The translations under genes and the position numbers were made by a program. Under the pieces are notes generated by a model, which worked only from the letters and a program-made list of their open reading frames with translations, did no database searches and was not told the origin of the DNA. From JAGVSR01 sp964589785 (GTDB lineage: Bacteria; Pseudomonadota; Alphaproteobacteria; Rhizobiales; Hyphomicrobiaceae), in assembly GCA_964589785.1 (NCBI GenBank), contig CAZPUQ010000003.1:248001-312000 (forward strand): a DNA stretch of 64,000 nt, read 5' to 3'. The first letter of the stretch is position 1; every line of letters starts with the position of its first letter. Shown one piece after another: positions 18,223-25,406 of this stretch.

Positions 18223-18315
18223 TCAGCCGAGTGTGAGCGTGGCGACGGTGGCGAGCGAGGCGAGGAGGGCGCCCCAGGCGAAGAGCCTCTCGAGCTGTTT
18301 GGCGTTCGGCAACAT
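18223..18315 (-). CDS. putative 30-residue membrane protein leading the cysTWAB operon
   Basis: ATG at 18315 opens a 30-codon frame encoding MLPNAKQLERLFAWGALLAS followed by a short hydrophobic tail and stop, one possible transmembrane helix. It ends 11 bp before cysT. AGGG lies about nine bases before the ATG. The main support is positional: the conserved CAAGAAGAACTG motif is 66 bp before this ATG and 67 bp before the cysP ATG, so the promoter spacing fits translation starting here, not at cysT. I know of no described family. It may instead be a leader peptide or untranslated sequence. Confidence 0.4.
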   Translation of the reverse strand: MLPNAKQLERLFAWGALLASLATVATLTLG

Positions 18316-18376
18316 GGCGGATAACCCTGCGATCCTGTACTGAGGGTGCGACTATGACGGAGGCGCCGGAGCGCCC

Positions 18377-18409
18377 AAAACAAGAAGAACTGGATTGAAT
18401 ATCGGAAAT
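18377..18409 (-). promoter_or_regulatory. sulfur-block promoter motif, copy 1 (cysT operon)
   Basis: Contains CAAGAAGAACTG (18381-18392, plus-strand reading; gene-direction CAGTTCTTCTTG), identical to the core before cysP, with a TAT block farther upstream. It lies 170 bp before cysT and 66 bp before the small leading ORF. The flanks match the other copies less well. Probably a CysB or XRE-cupin site; inference. Confidence 0.5.
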
Positions 18410-18454
18410 TGCGCTAAGGCCCGCGGCTCTGCAGCGGGCTCTCTCGAGCCGGGC

Positions 18455-19120
18455 TCAAGGGCGCCCATTCCGGTGCGAGGTCACGACAAGGTAGAGGATG
18501 CCATCCTCATCGCCTCTACAGGCAATGACATGCGCAATGGCCGCCGAGAAGAAAATTGCATCCCCTTCGGCAAGATGCACCGGCTCCCCGTCTCCGATGA
18601 TGATATCGACGCTGCCGCGGGCAACGACGAGGCTCGCGCGCCCCAGTTCGCGCCTCGGCGCAATCGTCTCGCGATGTCCGGCCGCAATGCGGATCTCGCT
18701 GAAGGTGTGATCGGGGGCATTGTCCGCCGGCGCGATCGGGCGGCTTTCGAAGCGCCCGGCGGTCGTTGCGGTCGGCCGGGCCTCGTCGCGCCGGGCAACG
18801 AGGAATTGCGGCGCCTCCAGATTGCCGACGAGCTGCGCCACGGGCACGCCGAGCGCGTCCGCGATCTTCCACAGCACGGTGATCGTTGGAACGCTCTTTC
18901 CCGTTTCGATCTGGCCAAGCATGGCCCGGCTCACACCCGAGGCAAGGGCGAGCGTGTCGAGCGAATGTCCCTGCCGCCGGCGGTACTCGCGGAGGCTTTC
19001 GCCCACGATCTTTGCCACGCGGGCGGCTGTTTCGGCCTTTTTCGGCCTCACGGAGCCGGGGCGGCGACGGAAAGGAGACATCGCGGATGGCAGTGGCTGA
19101 TAGGGGCTGGCATCGGTCAT
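18455..19120 (-). CDS. XRE-family regulator with cupin sensor domain
   Basis: A 221-residue two-domain regulator. Residues about 40-98 form a Cro/CI-type helix-turn-helix (SLDTLALASGVSRAMLGQIE); residues about 140-215 form a single cupin that probably binds a small ligand. Such XRE-cupin proteins commonly control amino acid, polyamine or sulfur metabolism. It lies between the cysTWAB operon and the porin, and its own upstream region carries the same motif as the cys promoters, so it may autoregulate or co-regulate. The start at 19120 is the first of two in-frame ATGs (the other at 19081); neither has a good ribosome site. Confidence 0.85.
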   Translation of the reverse strand: MTDASPYQPLPSAMSPFRRRPGSVRPKKAETAARVAKIVGESLREYRRRQGHSLDTLALASGVSRAMLGQIETGKSVPTITVLWKIADALGVPVAQLVGNLEAPQFLVARRDEARPTATTAGRFESRPIAPADNAPDHTFSEIRIAAGHRETIAPRRELGRASLVVARGSVDIIIGDGEPVHLAEGDAIFFSAAIAHVIACRGDEDGILYLVVTSHRNGRP

Positions 19121-19151
19121 GCGACGACCGTAGGTGACGGGGGGACCGGCG

Positions 19152-19184
19152 CGAACGAATAAGTTCTGCTGAGCTTATGAAGAA
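19152..19184 (-). promoter_or_regulatory. sulfur-block promoter motif, copy 2 (XRE-cupin gene)
   Basis: Shares 27 of 33 positions with the copy before cysP, including CTGCTGAGCTTATGA (15 identical bases). It contains an inverted repeat ATAAG...CTTAT around the core. It is 37 bp before the regulator's first ATG, close enough to overlap its promoter, which suggests autoregulation or shared control. Confidence 0.55.
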
Positions 19185-19215
19185 AGCAGACGCGGCTTAC
19201 CGATCGCAAACGCGA

Positions 19216-19243
19216 AAGCCGCACCTCGCGAGAGATGCGGCTT
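19216..19243 (-). terminator. hairpin after the porin gene
   Basis: Arms AAGCCGCA (19216-19223) and TGCGGCTT (19236-19243), 37 bp past the porin stop in the direction of transcription. On the minus strand the stem is followed by a T-rich TTTCGCGTTT stretch, fitting an imperfect Rho-independent terminator. Confidence 0.5.
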
Positions 19244-19279
19244 CCGCTTCCGGTCCGGCCGTTTGGGAGAAGGTCGGGA

Positions 19280-20662
19280 CTAGAACTTGATGATGCCGCC
19301 GGCAGTGACGACGTCGATGTCCTCGAGGCTGACGTTGGCGGACGATCCCGTCGCAACGCCGCTGCTGACGCCGACCAGAGTCAGATCCGGCTCGTAATGA
19401 CGGTAGGTCAGATAGAGCACCAGGGCTGCTGCATCGATGCCCTGCGCCACGCCGACGCCGTACGAGGTCAGGCCCGTGTCGAGAATCGCGGCCCGCGTGG
19501 TGCCGGCGTTCGTGATGGCAAGGCCCGACTGGATCGGGTCCAAAGCCGACGAGCTTCCCGGCTGGCGTGACAGCGAGCTGCCGTCGAGGTCGTAGTATTC
19601 GCCGTAGATCGTCGTCTTGCCGAGGGGATGCCACTTCCTCTCGATGCCGGCCTGGAGCGACCAGAACCAGGACTCCTTGTCCGGACCGACGTCGCCGCTG
19701 AAGAGGGCGATCTCGTTGAGGCCGTCGTCCTCCTTCGCACCGGCGCCGAAATTGAGGAACAGTCCGGTCGCGGTGTGGATGGCGCTGAACGAGCCGCCCC
19801 ACTGCCTGGCATCGGCGTGAGTGCCCGAGAACCCGGTGGTCAAGGTCTGAATGCCGTCGGTGATCTCGCCGTAGCCGATGCCGGCGACGAGCTGCACGCC
19901 GGCAAAGTCACCCTTGTACCTCAGCGCGACGTCCCAAATGTCGTCGTTGCCCCAGGCGGCGGAGGCCGTGAACCCGGCGAACTCCGGAGAGACATACTTC
20001 ACCGCGTCGGCGCGGCGCTCGCCTTCGCCCGGCTGATCGCCGCCGTCACCGATGAGACGGCGGGTTTGGAGCGTCGTGGAGAGCACGCCGTCGGTGCGGC
20101 GCAGGAGCAAGCCGAGACCCGTATCCTCCTGGTCCGAGTACTTGGCGAACTCGGCGGTCTGCGTCAGGTTGAGCTCCGTGATCTGGTCCGTCGCCGACGC
20201 CTGGCGGCCAACCGATCCCGTGCCGAACGTCTTGCTCTTCAGGTACCAGTAGCTGTCGCGAATATCCGTACCGGTATCCGGATTGCCATCTGGGTTGTCC
20301 TGCGTGAACCGCTTCGAGTTCGCGCTGCGCACGCCGATCTCGAGTCGATAGCCGGCCTCCCAGTCGCTGTCGATCTTCGCCTTGCCGCGAAAGCCGAAAC
20401 GCGTGCGCGAGTTGTCGTTCGTGTAGACCCCCGCGTTCGATTCGAACCCGTCGTCCCAGAACAGGATCTCCTGGTTCACCTGGCCGTAGATCTCGAGCGA
20501 CACCTTGCGGTTGCCCTTGCGCGCCGTCGTGGCCTCGAGCTCCGCAATCCGCTCCTCGAGGTCCGCGCAGCAGTTCCCACCCAGGTCTGCCGCGTGCCCC
20601 GCCGCGGATACCGCCGCCAAGCCGGATGCCAGCGCGAGCGCTGCCGTCGAAGCCTTGATCAT
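19280..20662 (-). CDS. outer-membrane porin
   Basis: A 460-residue protein with a signal peptide (cleavage near AAGHA), a short region with paired cysteines and a coiled stretch LEERIAELEAT, then alternating beta-barrel sequence ending in GGIIKF with the terminal phenylalanine needed for outer-membrane assembly. It resembles Gram-negative general porins, probably trimeric. The ATG at 20662 follows GGGGGA; an ATG at 20677 is also possible. Position inside the sulfur block suggests that it may admit sulfur anions, but nothing in the sequence shows selectivity. Confidence 0.8.
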   Translation of the reverse strand: MIKASTAALALASGLAAVSAAGHAADLGGNCCADLEERIAELEATTARKGNRKVSLEIYGQVNQEILFWDDGFESNAGVYTNDNSRTRFGFRGKAKIDSDWEAGYRLEIGVRSANSKRFTQDNPDGNPDTGTDIRDSYWYLKSKTFGTGSVGRQASATDQITELNLTQTAEFAKYSDQEDTGLGLLLRRTDGVLSTTLQTRRLIGDGGDQPGEGERRADAVKYVSPEFAGFTASAAWGNDDIWDVALRYKGDFAGVQLVAGIGYGEITDGIQTLTTGFSGTHADARQWGGSFSAIHTATGLFLNFGAGAKEDDGLNEIALFSGDVGPDKESWFWSLQAGIERKWHPLGKTTIYGEYYDLDGSSLSRQPGSSSALDPIQSGLAITNAGTTRAAILDTGLTSYGVGVAQGIDAAALVLYLTYRHYEPDLTLVGVSSGVATGSSANVSLEDIDVVTAGGIIKF

Positions 20663-20784
20663 TCGTCCCCCGTGCATTGTCCCATCTCCGTCATGCTGGA
20701 GTCAGCTCTGCTCTAACAGACTGACTCGCCACGTTAAAATCTATGCTTGGTTGAGTCGGCCAGGGGTATCAACCCGGCTGGTGG

Positions 20785-20838
20785 CCTGCTGCGTCTAATG
20801 CGAGTGGACGTGTGTCCACGCGCATCACACGCAGCAGG
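20785..20838. repeat. 54-bp near-perfect palindrome
   Basis: Two 25-base arms (20785-20809 and 20814-20838) pair at 22 of 25 positions around a four-base loop. It lies six bases past the stop of the hydrolase gene and 122 bp before the porin start. No T-run follows on either strand, so it is not a standard terminator; it could stabilise mRNA, act as a REP-like element or bind a dimeric protein. Confidence 0.6.
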
Positions 20839-20844
20839 TGCCGC

Positions 20845-21507
20845 CTAGCCCACCCCCAGGCGGTTAGCCGACCCGAACGCCGTACGGCGCGGCGACGGGC
20901 CTTCGCCGGCCCCACCGGACGCTTCCCTTCGCCAAGCGGCCGGAAGAGTACGCACGCCGGACGGGACACGACTTCCGCCCGCGGCCGCATGGTCCGATCG
21001 GCGCTGCAGCCGGTCCAGAAGGGCAAGCCCTTCCGGCCACGCGCCGAAGCCCGACTCCGCATTGATGTGGCCGGCCTCGCCCAGGTTGACGAAGTCCGCA
21101 CCCCAGCGATCCGCCCACTCGGCGGCCTTCCAGAGGCTCATCCATGGGTCATTGCTGCTGGCGACGATGACGGCCGGAAACGGCAAGGGCCGTTGCGGCA
21201 AGTCGGCGGCGACGCCGAACCTCTCCGGATCGGCGGGTGCCACGAGCAGGGCGCCGGAGATGCGGTCGAAAAACTCCCGCGCCGCGTTGACGGCGGCGAG
21301 CACGCCGAAGCTGTGTCCGATGAGGATGTGCCAGCCCGGGTTGCGGGCGATGTCGCGGCGCACGCGGCGCGACCACTCGGGCAGGTCGGGTTTCGCCCAG
21401 TCACTCTGGACGACGCGGACGGTGCCGGGCAACTGCTGCTCGAACCAGGTCTGCCAGTGGTCGGGCCCGCTCGAATGAAGGCCGGGAATGATGAGAGTCG
21501 TCGTCAT
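20845..21507 (-). CDS. RBBP9/YdeN-family serine hydrolase
   Basis: A 220-residue alpha/beta hydrolase. The nucleophile elbow GHSFG (S66), D120 in SSNDPW and H147 in GEAGHINAESGFG form the triad arrangement of the RBBP9/YdeN family. The last 35-40 residues are arginine/glycine-rich and lie beyond the conserved fold. The substrate is unknown; family members are small esterases. It is on the same strand as cysP and the porin but 315 bp from the former. Confidence 0.85.
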   Translation of the reverse strand: MTTTLIIPGLHSSGPDHWQTWFEQQLPGTVRVVQSDWAKPDLPEWSRRVRRDIARNPGWHILIGHSFGVLAAVNAAREFFDRISGALLVAPADPERFGVAADLPQRPLPFPAVIVASSNDPWMSLWKAAEWADRWGADFVNLGEAGHINAESGFGAWPEGLALLDRLQRRSDHAAAGGSRVPSGVRTLPAAWRREASGGAGEGPSPRRTAFGSANRLGVG

Positions 21508-21533
21508 GGTGTTCTCTCCGAAATGTCGTCAGG

Positions 21534-21722
21534 TCAGCGTCGCAAGGGACGCGAGAAGGTGGGGCGCCGAGGAGACGAGGCTCGACAGAGCGCCGGGGAC
21601 GGCATGGAGAGAGGACACATCTGCTGCAGGAGCGCTTGCCCGATTGCGCGCGGCAACGCTTCGACGAGGTGGCAGGTCGCGATGAGGCCGCCCCTGCTGT
21701 CGCGTGTGCTGTCGCGGGCCAT
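21534..21722 (-). CDS. possible 62-residue small protein
   Basis: The ATG at 21722 is preceded by a good ribosome site, AGGAGCTCACC, and opens a 62-codon frame starting MARDSTRDSRGGLIATCHLV. It is arginine- and serine-rich with three cysteines. It lies downstream of cysP and upstream of the hydrolase on the same strand, filling a 315-bp gap. No family is recognised and the composition is partly that of random GC-rich frame, so the call rests mainly on the ribosome site. Confidence 0.3.
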   Translation of the reverse strand: MARDSTRDSRGGLIATCHLVEALPRAIGQALLQQMCPLSMPSPALCRASSPRRPTFSRPLRR

Positions 21723-21822
21723 GGTGAGCTCCTGTGACTTGAGTGGTTCCGGTGGAAAGCCGCCCCGCCCTGGAGGAAGTGCGGGTAAGTGCGCGGGGCG
21801 GCTTCCGGTGACGCTCGCCTGA

Positions 21823-22845
21823 TCAGCTCTTCTTGCCGTAGATCTGATCGAAGATACCGCCGTCCTTGAAATGGACTTCGGTGGCCGCGGTCCAGCCGCC
21901 GAATACCTCATCGATGGTGAAGAGCTGCACCGGCGAGAACTGCGCCTTGTACTTCTCGGCCACCTTCGGGTCCTGCGGGCGATAGAAGTTGCGGCCGGCG
22001 ATGTCCTGGCCCTCGGCGCTGTACAGGTACGACAGGTACGCCTCGGCGAGTTTGCGCGAGCCCTTCTTGTCGACGTTCTTGTCGACCACGGTCACCGGCG
22101 GCTCGGCGAGGATCGAGACCGAAGGCGTCACGATCTCGAACTTGTCGGGGCCGAGCTCCTTCGTCGCCAGATGGGCCTCGTTCTCCCACGAGATCAGCAC
22201 GTCGCCGATGCCGCGCTCGGTGAAGGTCGTCAGCGATCCACGCGCGCCGGAATCGAGAACCTTGGTGTTCTTGAAGATCCGCGTGACGAGATCCTTTGCC
22301 GTCGCCTCGCTGCCGCCCGGCTGCTTCAGCGCATAGCCCCAGGCCGCCAGATAGTTCCAGCGTGCGCCGCCCGACGTCTTGGGATTGGGCGTGACCACCT
22401 CCACGCCGCCCTTGCCGAGATCCGCCCAATCCTTGATGCCCTTGGGGTTCCCCTTGCGCACGAGCAGGACGATCGTCGACGTGTAGGGCGAGGCGTTGTT
22501 CGGTAGCCGCTTCTGCCAGTCGGCGGGAATGAGGCCGCCGTTCTTGTAGAGCTGATCGATATCGCCCGCGAGCGCCAGGGTCACGACGTCAGCCGCCAGG
22601 CCGTCGATGACGGCGCGAGCCTGCTTGCCCGAGCCGCCATGCGACTGCTTGATCGTGACGTCCTCGCCGGTTGTCGCCTTCCAGTGCTTGGCGAAGGCCG
22701 CGTTGTACTCGGCGTAGAGCTCGCGCGTCGGATCGTAAGAGACGTTCAGGAGCTCGGCCGCGCCGGCCGCGCCGGCCAATCCGGCAAAGCCCGCGGTCGC
22801 GCCAAGGATGAGCGCCGTGCGGCGGGTGATGTGAGACAGTGACAT
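21823..22845 (-). CDS. cysP: sulfate ABC transporter substrate-binding protein
   Basis: A 340-residue periplasmic protein with an N-terminal RRTALILGATAGFAGLAGAA export signal (twin-arginine-like, ending AGAA) and the binding-protein fold of Sbp/CysP: LNVSYDPTRELY at the mature start, IKQSHGGSGKQARAVIDGL, and TSGGARWNYLAAWGYA. It delivers sulfate or thiosulfate to CysTWA, whose genes lie 3.6 kb downstream with regulators and a porin between. Its own promoter carries the best copy of the shared motif. Confidence 0.93.
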   Translation of the reverse strand: MSLSHITRRTALILGATAGFAGLAGAAGAAELLNVSYDPTRELYAEYNAAFAKHWKATTGEDVTIKQSHGGSGKQARAVIDGLAADVVTLALAGDIDQLYKNGGLIPADWQKRLPNNASPYTSTIVLLVRKGNPKGIKDWADLGKGGVEVVTPNPKTSGGARWNYLAAWGYALKQPGGSEATAKDLVTRIFKNTKVLDSGARGSLTTFTERGIGDVLISWENEAHLATKELGPDKFEIVTPSVSILAEPPVTVVDKNVDKKGSRKLAEAYLSYLYSAEGQDIAGRNFYRPQDPKVAEKYKAQFSPVQLFTIDEVFGGWTAATEVHFKDGGIFDQIYGKKS

Positions 22846-23203
22846 CGATGTCCTCTTTGACAGGTGTTAAGCCTGTTGCCGACGCTATCGACGCCCAACC
22901 TCCGGACGAACCAAGAAGAACTGCTGAGCTTATGAGGAGTTTCCGGACCGGGCGGTTCGGACTGGCAAAAAATCCAACGGTCTCAGGGCTCAGGCTGCCC
23001 GAGTGGGCGTGCGGGTGGGCAACGGTGCGGCGCGGTCGAACGGGAACAACGGGCTTCGGGCAGCAGCCGCGCTTCAGCCGGAAATCAATCCGATATCGAA
23101 TTGTCGGAACCGGACGGGGCCGTTCGTCTTAAGAAGTGCAAGCCGACGGCGCACGGTGAGGCCGCGCCGAGAACCAAGCTTCAGCACCACAGGAGATTGT
23201 CCC
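22846..23203. other. divergent intergenic region cysP / YCII gene
   Basis: A 358-bp region between divergent genes. It holds the cysP motif at 22907-22939 and, just before the plus-strand gene, the ribosome site AGGAGA at 23191. I see no credible gene. The part at 23085-23110 is unusually AT-rich for the window (AATCAATCCGATATCGAATT) and may hold the plus-strand promoter. Confidence 0.5.
22907..22939 (-). promoter_or_regulatory. sulfur-block promoter motif, copy 3 (cysP)
   Basis: CGAACCAAGAAGAACTG followed by CTGAGCTTATGAGGAG. It matches copy 2 at 27 of 33 bases and copy 1 in the 12-base core CAAGAAGAACTG. The core is 67 bp before the cysP ATG. Likely binding site of CysB or the XRE-cupin protein; inference from shared position and sequence. 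Confidence 0.55.
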
Positions 23204-23635
23204 ATGAGAGTCATGGTCATCGTCAAAGCCAGCAAGGAGTCCGAGGCGGGCAAAATGCCGGACACGGCGCTACTGGCGGCCATGGGCGCCTACAACGAGG
23301 AGCTGACCAAGGCGGGCATCATGCTGGCCGGCGAGGGCCTGCATCCGACGAGGCTCGGCAAGCGGGTCCGCTTCTCCGGCAAGAAGCGCACCGTCATCGA
23401 CGGCCCCTTCACGGACACGAAGGACCTCATCGCCGGCTTCTGGATCTGGCGCGTCAAGTCGATGGACGAGGCCGTGGAGTGGCTGAAGCGCTGCCCCAAT
23501 CCCCATGACGAGGAGACGGAGGTCGAGATCCGCCCCATCTTCGAGGCCGACGACTTCGGCGAGGAGTTCACGCCGGAGCTGCGCGCGCAGGAAGAGCGCA
23601 TCATCGCCGAGGCCGCACGCAACAGCCGCCGCTAG
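23204..23635 (+). CDS. YCII-related (DGPF-domain) protein
   Basis: A 143-residue cytosolic protein with the YCII/DGPF signature IDGPFTDTKDLIAGFW (about 65-80). The family adopts a ferredoxin-like fold and is often encoded beside ECF sigma factors, but its biochemical role is unclear. ATG at 23204 follows AGGAGA. It is the first of four small genes in a row, all plus strand, spaced 45-62 bp apart. Confidence 0.85.
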   Translation: MRVMVIVKASKESEAGKMPDTALLAAMGAYNEELTKAGIMLAGEGLHPTRLGKRVRFSGKKRTVIDGPFTDTKDLIAGFWIWRVKSMDEAVEWLKRCPNPHDEETEVEIRPIFEADDFGEEFTPELRAQEERIIAEAARNSRR

Positions 23636-23697
23636 GACATTGCACCGCCGAGGCAAGCCCATCCGGGACGTCACAACAACCAGCACAGGAGGTCAGT

Positions 23698-24048
23698 ATG
23701 AGCGGATTTGTCGATGTATTCGTGACGCCGGTGCCCAAGGAGAACATCGCAGACTACCGGGCCCATACCGAACAGTTCGCCAAGATCTGGCTTGAGCACG
23801 GCGCGCTCTCCTGCATGGAGGTCGAAGCGGAGGATGTGCCGGCCGGCAAGGTCACGTCCTTTCCGCAGAGCGTCGCGCTGAAGCCCGACGAGACGATTTT
23901 CGTCGGCGTCGTGACCTACAAGTCGCGCGCGCATCGCGACGAGGTTCACGAAAAGGGAATGAAGGACCCGCGCATGGCGGAGATGACCATGCCGTTCGAC
24001 GGCATGCGGATGTTCTGGGGCGGCTTCAAGCCGTTCGTTGCCGCCTGA
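23698..24048 (+). CDS. DUF1428 family protein
   Basis: A 116-residue protein beginning MSGFVDVFVTPVPKENIADY, with the family segments MEVEAEDVPAGK, FVGVVTYKSRAHRDEV and a DGMRMFWGGFKP end, all typical of DUF1428, a dimeric alpha/beta barrel family without assigned function. AGGAGG lies seven bases before the start. Second gene of the four-gene group. Confidence 0.88.
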   Translation: MSGFVDVFVTPVPKENIADYRAHTEQFAKIWLEHGALSCMEVEAEDVPAGKVTSFPQSVALKPDETIFVGVVTYKSRAHRDEVHEKGMKDPRMAEMTMPFDGMRMFWGGFKPFVAA

Positions 24049-24107
24049 GACGCGCCCGCGCCGAAGGCCCTTGAGCGAGAACGTCCGTCAGCAAGGAGCC
24101 CGGATCC

Positions 24108-24527
24108 ATGATGGTGCAGCCCTATCTCTTCTTCAACGGCCGCTGCGAGGAGGCCATCACGTTCTACCAGACGGTGCTCGGCGCTAAGATCACGCATCTC
24201 ATGCGCTTCAAGGACAACCCGGAGGGCTCCTGTCCCGACAACACGCCGCCCGGCTCGGCCGAGAAGATCATGCACTGCAGCCTGCGTATCGGCGATGCGG
24301 AGGTCATGGCGTCGGACGGCAATTGCTCGGGGCGGGCGGCCTTCCAGGGCATGTCGCTCGCGCTTCTCGTGACGGACGAGGCTGAAGCGGATCGTCTTTT
24401 CAACGCGCTCGGTCAGGGCGGCGCGGTCGAGATGGCGATCGGGAAGACTTTCTTCTCGTCCCGGTTCGGCATCGTCACCGACCGCTTCGGCGTTTCCTGG
24501 ATGGTCGTGGCGCCGCCCGCATCCTAG
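24108..24527 (+). CDS. VOC-family (PhnB/glyoxalase-like) protein
   Basis: A 139-residue vicinal-oxygen-chelate protein of the PhnB-like group: QPYLFFNGRCEEAITFYQTV start, a middle segment MHCSLRIGDAEVMASDG, and a conserved end FGIVTDRFGVSWMV. These are metal-binding or metal-lost lyase-like folds; PhnB-like members seldom have known activity. It is third in the four-gene group. Confidence 0.87.
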   Translation: MMVQPYLFFNGRCEEAITFYQTVLGAKITHLMRFKDNPEGSCPDNTPPGSAEKIMHCSLRIGDAEVMASDGNCSGRAAFQGMSLALLVTDEAEADRLFNALGQGGAVEMAIGKTFFSSRFGIVTDRFGVSWMVVAPPAS

Positions 24528-24572
24528 GCGGCGGCATCCGGAGCGCATTCATCTCATCGCGGAGGCCGAAGA

Positions 24573-25112
24573 ATGCTGACGATTCTCTCCCTGCTCGTTG
24601 TCGCCTTGGCGGCCGGAGCTGCGGTGGTCGTGGCCTACGCCATGACCAAGCCCGACAGCTTTGAAGTGCGCCGCAGCGTGGGCATCAGCGCCCCGCCGGA
24701 GACAATTTTCCCGCTCATCAACTCGCTGCGCAGCATGAACACGTGGAACCCGTTCGTGGAGCCCGACCCGAACATCAAGATCTCCTACTCGGGTCCCGAG
24801 AGCGGCAAGGGTGCGGCGCACGAGTGGAACGGCAACCACGAGGTCGGCGCAGGGCGGCTCGAGATCACCGACTCATCGCCGAACTCCCATGTCGCGATGC
24901 GGCTCGACATGGCGCGCCCCATGGAGGCACACAACACGGTCGATTTCACGCTCGAGCCGTCCGCCGCCGGCACCCATGTGACGTGGGCCATGCGCGGAGA
25001 GCAGCCCCTTCTGGGCAAGGTCATGTCCGTCTTCATCGATTGCGAGAAGATGGTTGGCAACCAGTTTGAGAAGGGATTGGCCAGCCTGAAAACGCTCGCC
25101 GAGAACGGATGA
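24573..25112 (+). CDS. membrane-anchored SRPBCC (START-like) protein
   Basis: A 179-residue protein with an N-terminal membrane anchor (about 2-24) followed by a START-like SRPBCC domain of the polyketide-cyclase type, with ISAPPETIFPLINSLRSMNTWNP as the usual first helix. Such domains bind hydrophobic ligands. It closes the YCII-DUF1428-VOC-SRPBCC group, a set often found with ECF sigma factors of SigJ or ECF41/42 type, though no sigma gene is seen here. Confidence 0.82.
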   Translation: MLTILSLLVVALAAGAAVVVAYAMTKPDSFEVRRSVGISAPPETIFPLINSLRSMNTWNPFVEPDPNIKISYSGPESGKGAAHEWNGNHEVGAGRLEITDSSPNSHVAMRLDMARPMEAHNTVDFTLEPSAAGTHVTWAMRGEQPLLGKVMSVFIDCEKMVGNQFEKGLASLKTLAENG

Positions 25113-25171
25113 AGCGGTCCGATTGTCCTCGAATTCCGGTGCTGCCCAGGCGTGAGCGAACTGAGAGAAAA

Positions 25172-25247
25172 TGGCGCCCCGTAGGGGACTCGAACCCCTG
25201 TTGCCCACGTGAGAGGCGGGCGTCCTAGGCCACTAGACGAACGGGGC
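25172..25247 (-). tRNA. tRNA-Glu(CTC)
   Basis: Reverse-complement reading gives a full cloverleaf: acceptor GCCCCGT/ACGGGGC, anticodon stem CCCGC/GTGGG with loop CTCTCAC (anticodon CTC), T-arm GGGGTTCGAGTCCCC, and an encoded CCA end. It reads glutamate GAG codons. Confidence 0.95.
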
Positions 25248-25406
25248 GTCCGGCCGGAGCGAGACGTGTACGGGAACGGGTGAGCCCGATCAAGCCCGAT
25301 CTTGGGGGTTGCCGGGGTTTCCTGGTCGCAGGATAGAGTAGGCCCATCCCACCGGCGATACGGCTGGGGTGGCACGGCATTCCCGGCTTTCTCTTCGGAT
25401 CACGCC

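Noticed and set aside
16493..18343. A 616-codon plus-strand frame across cysW and cysT.
   Set aside because: Antisense to well-supported permease genes; no ribosome site or family features.
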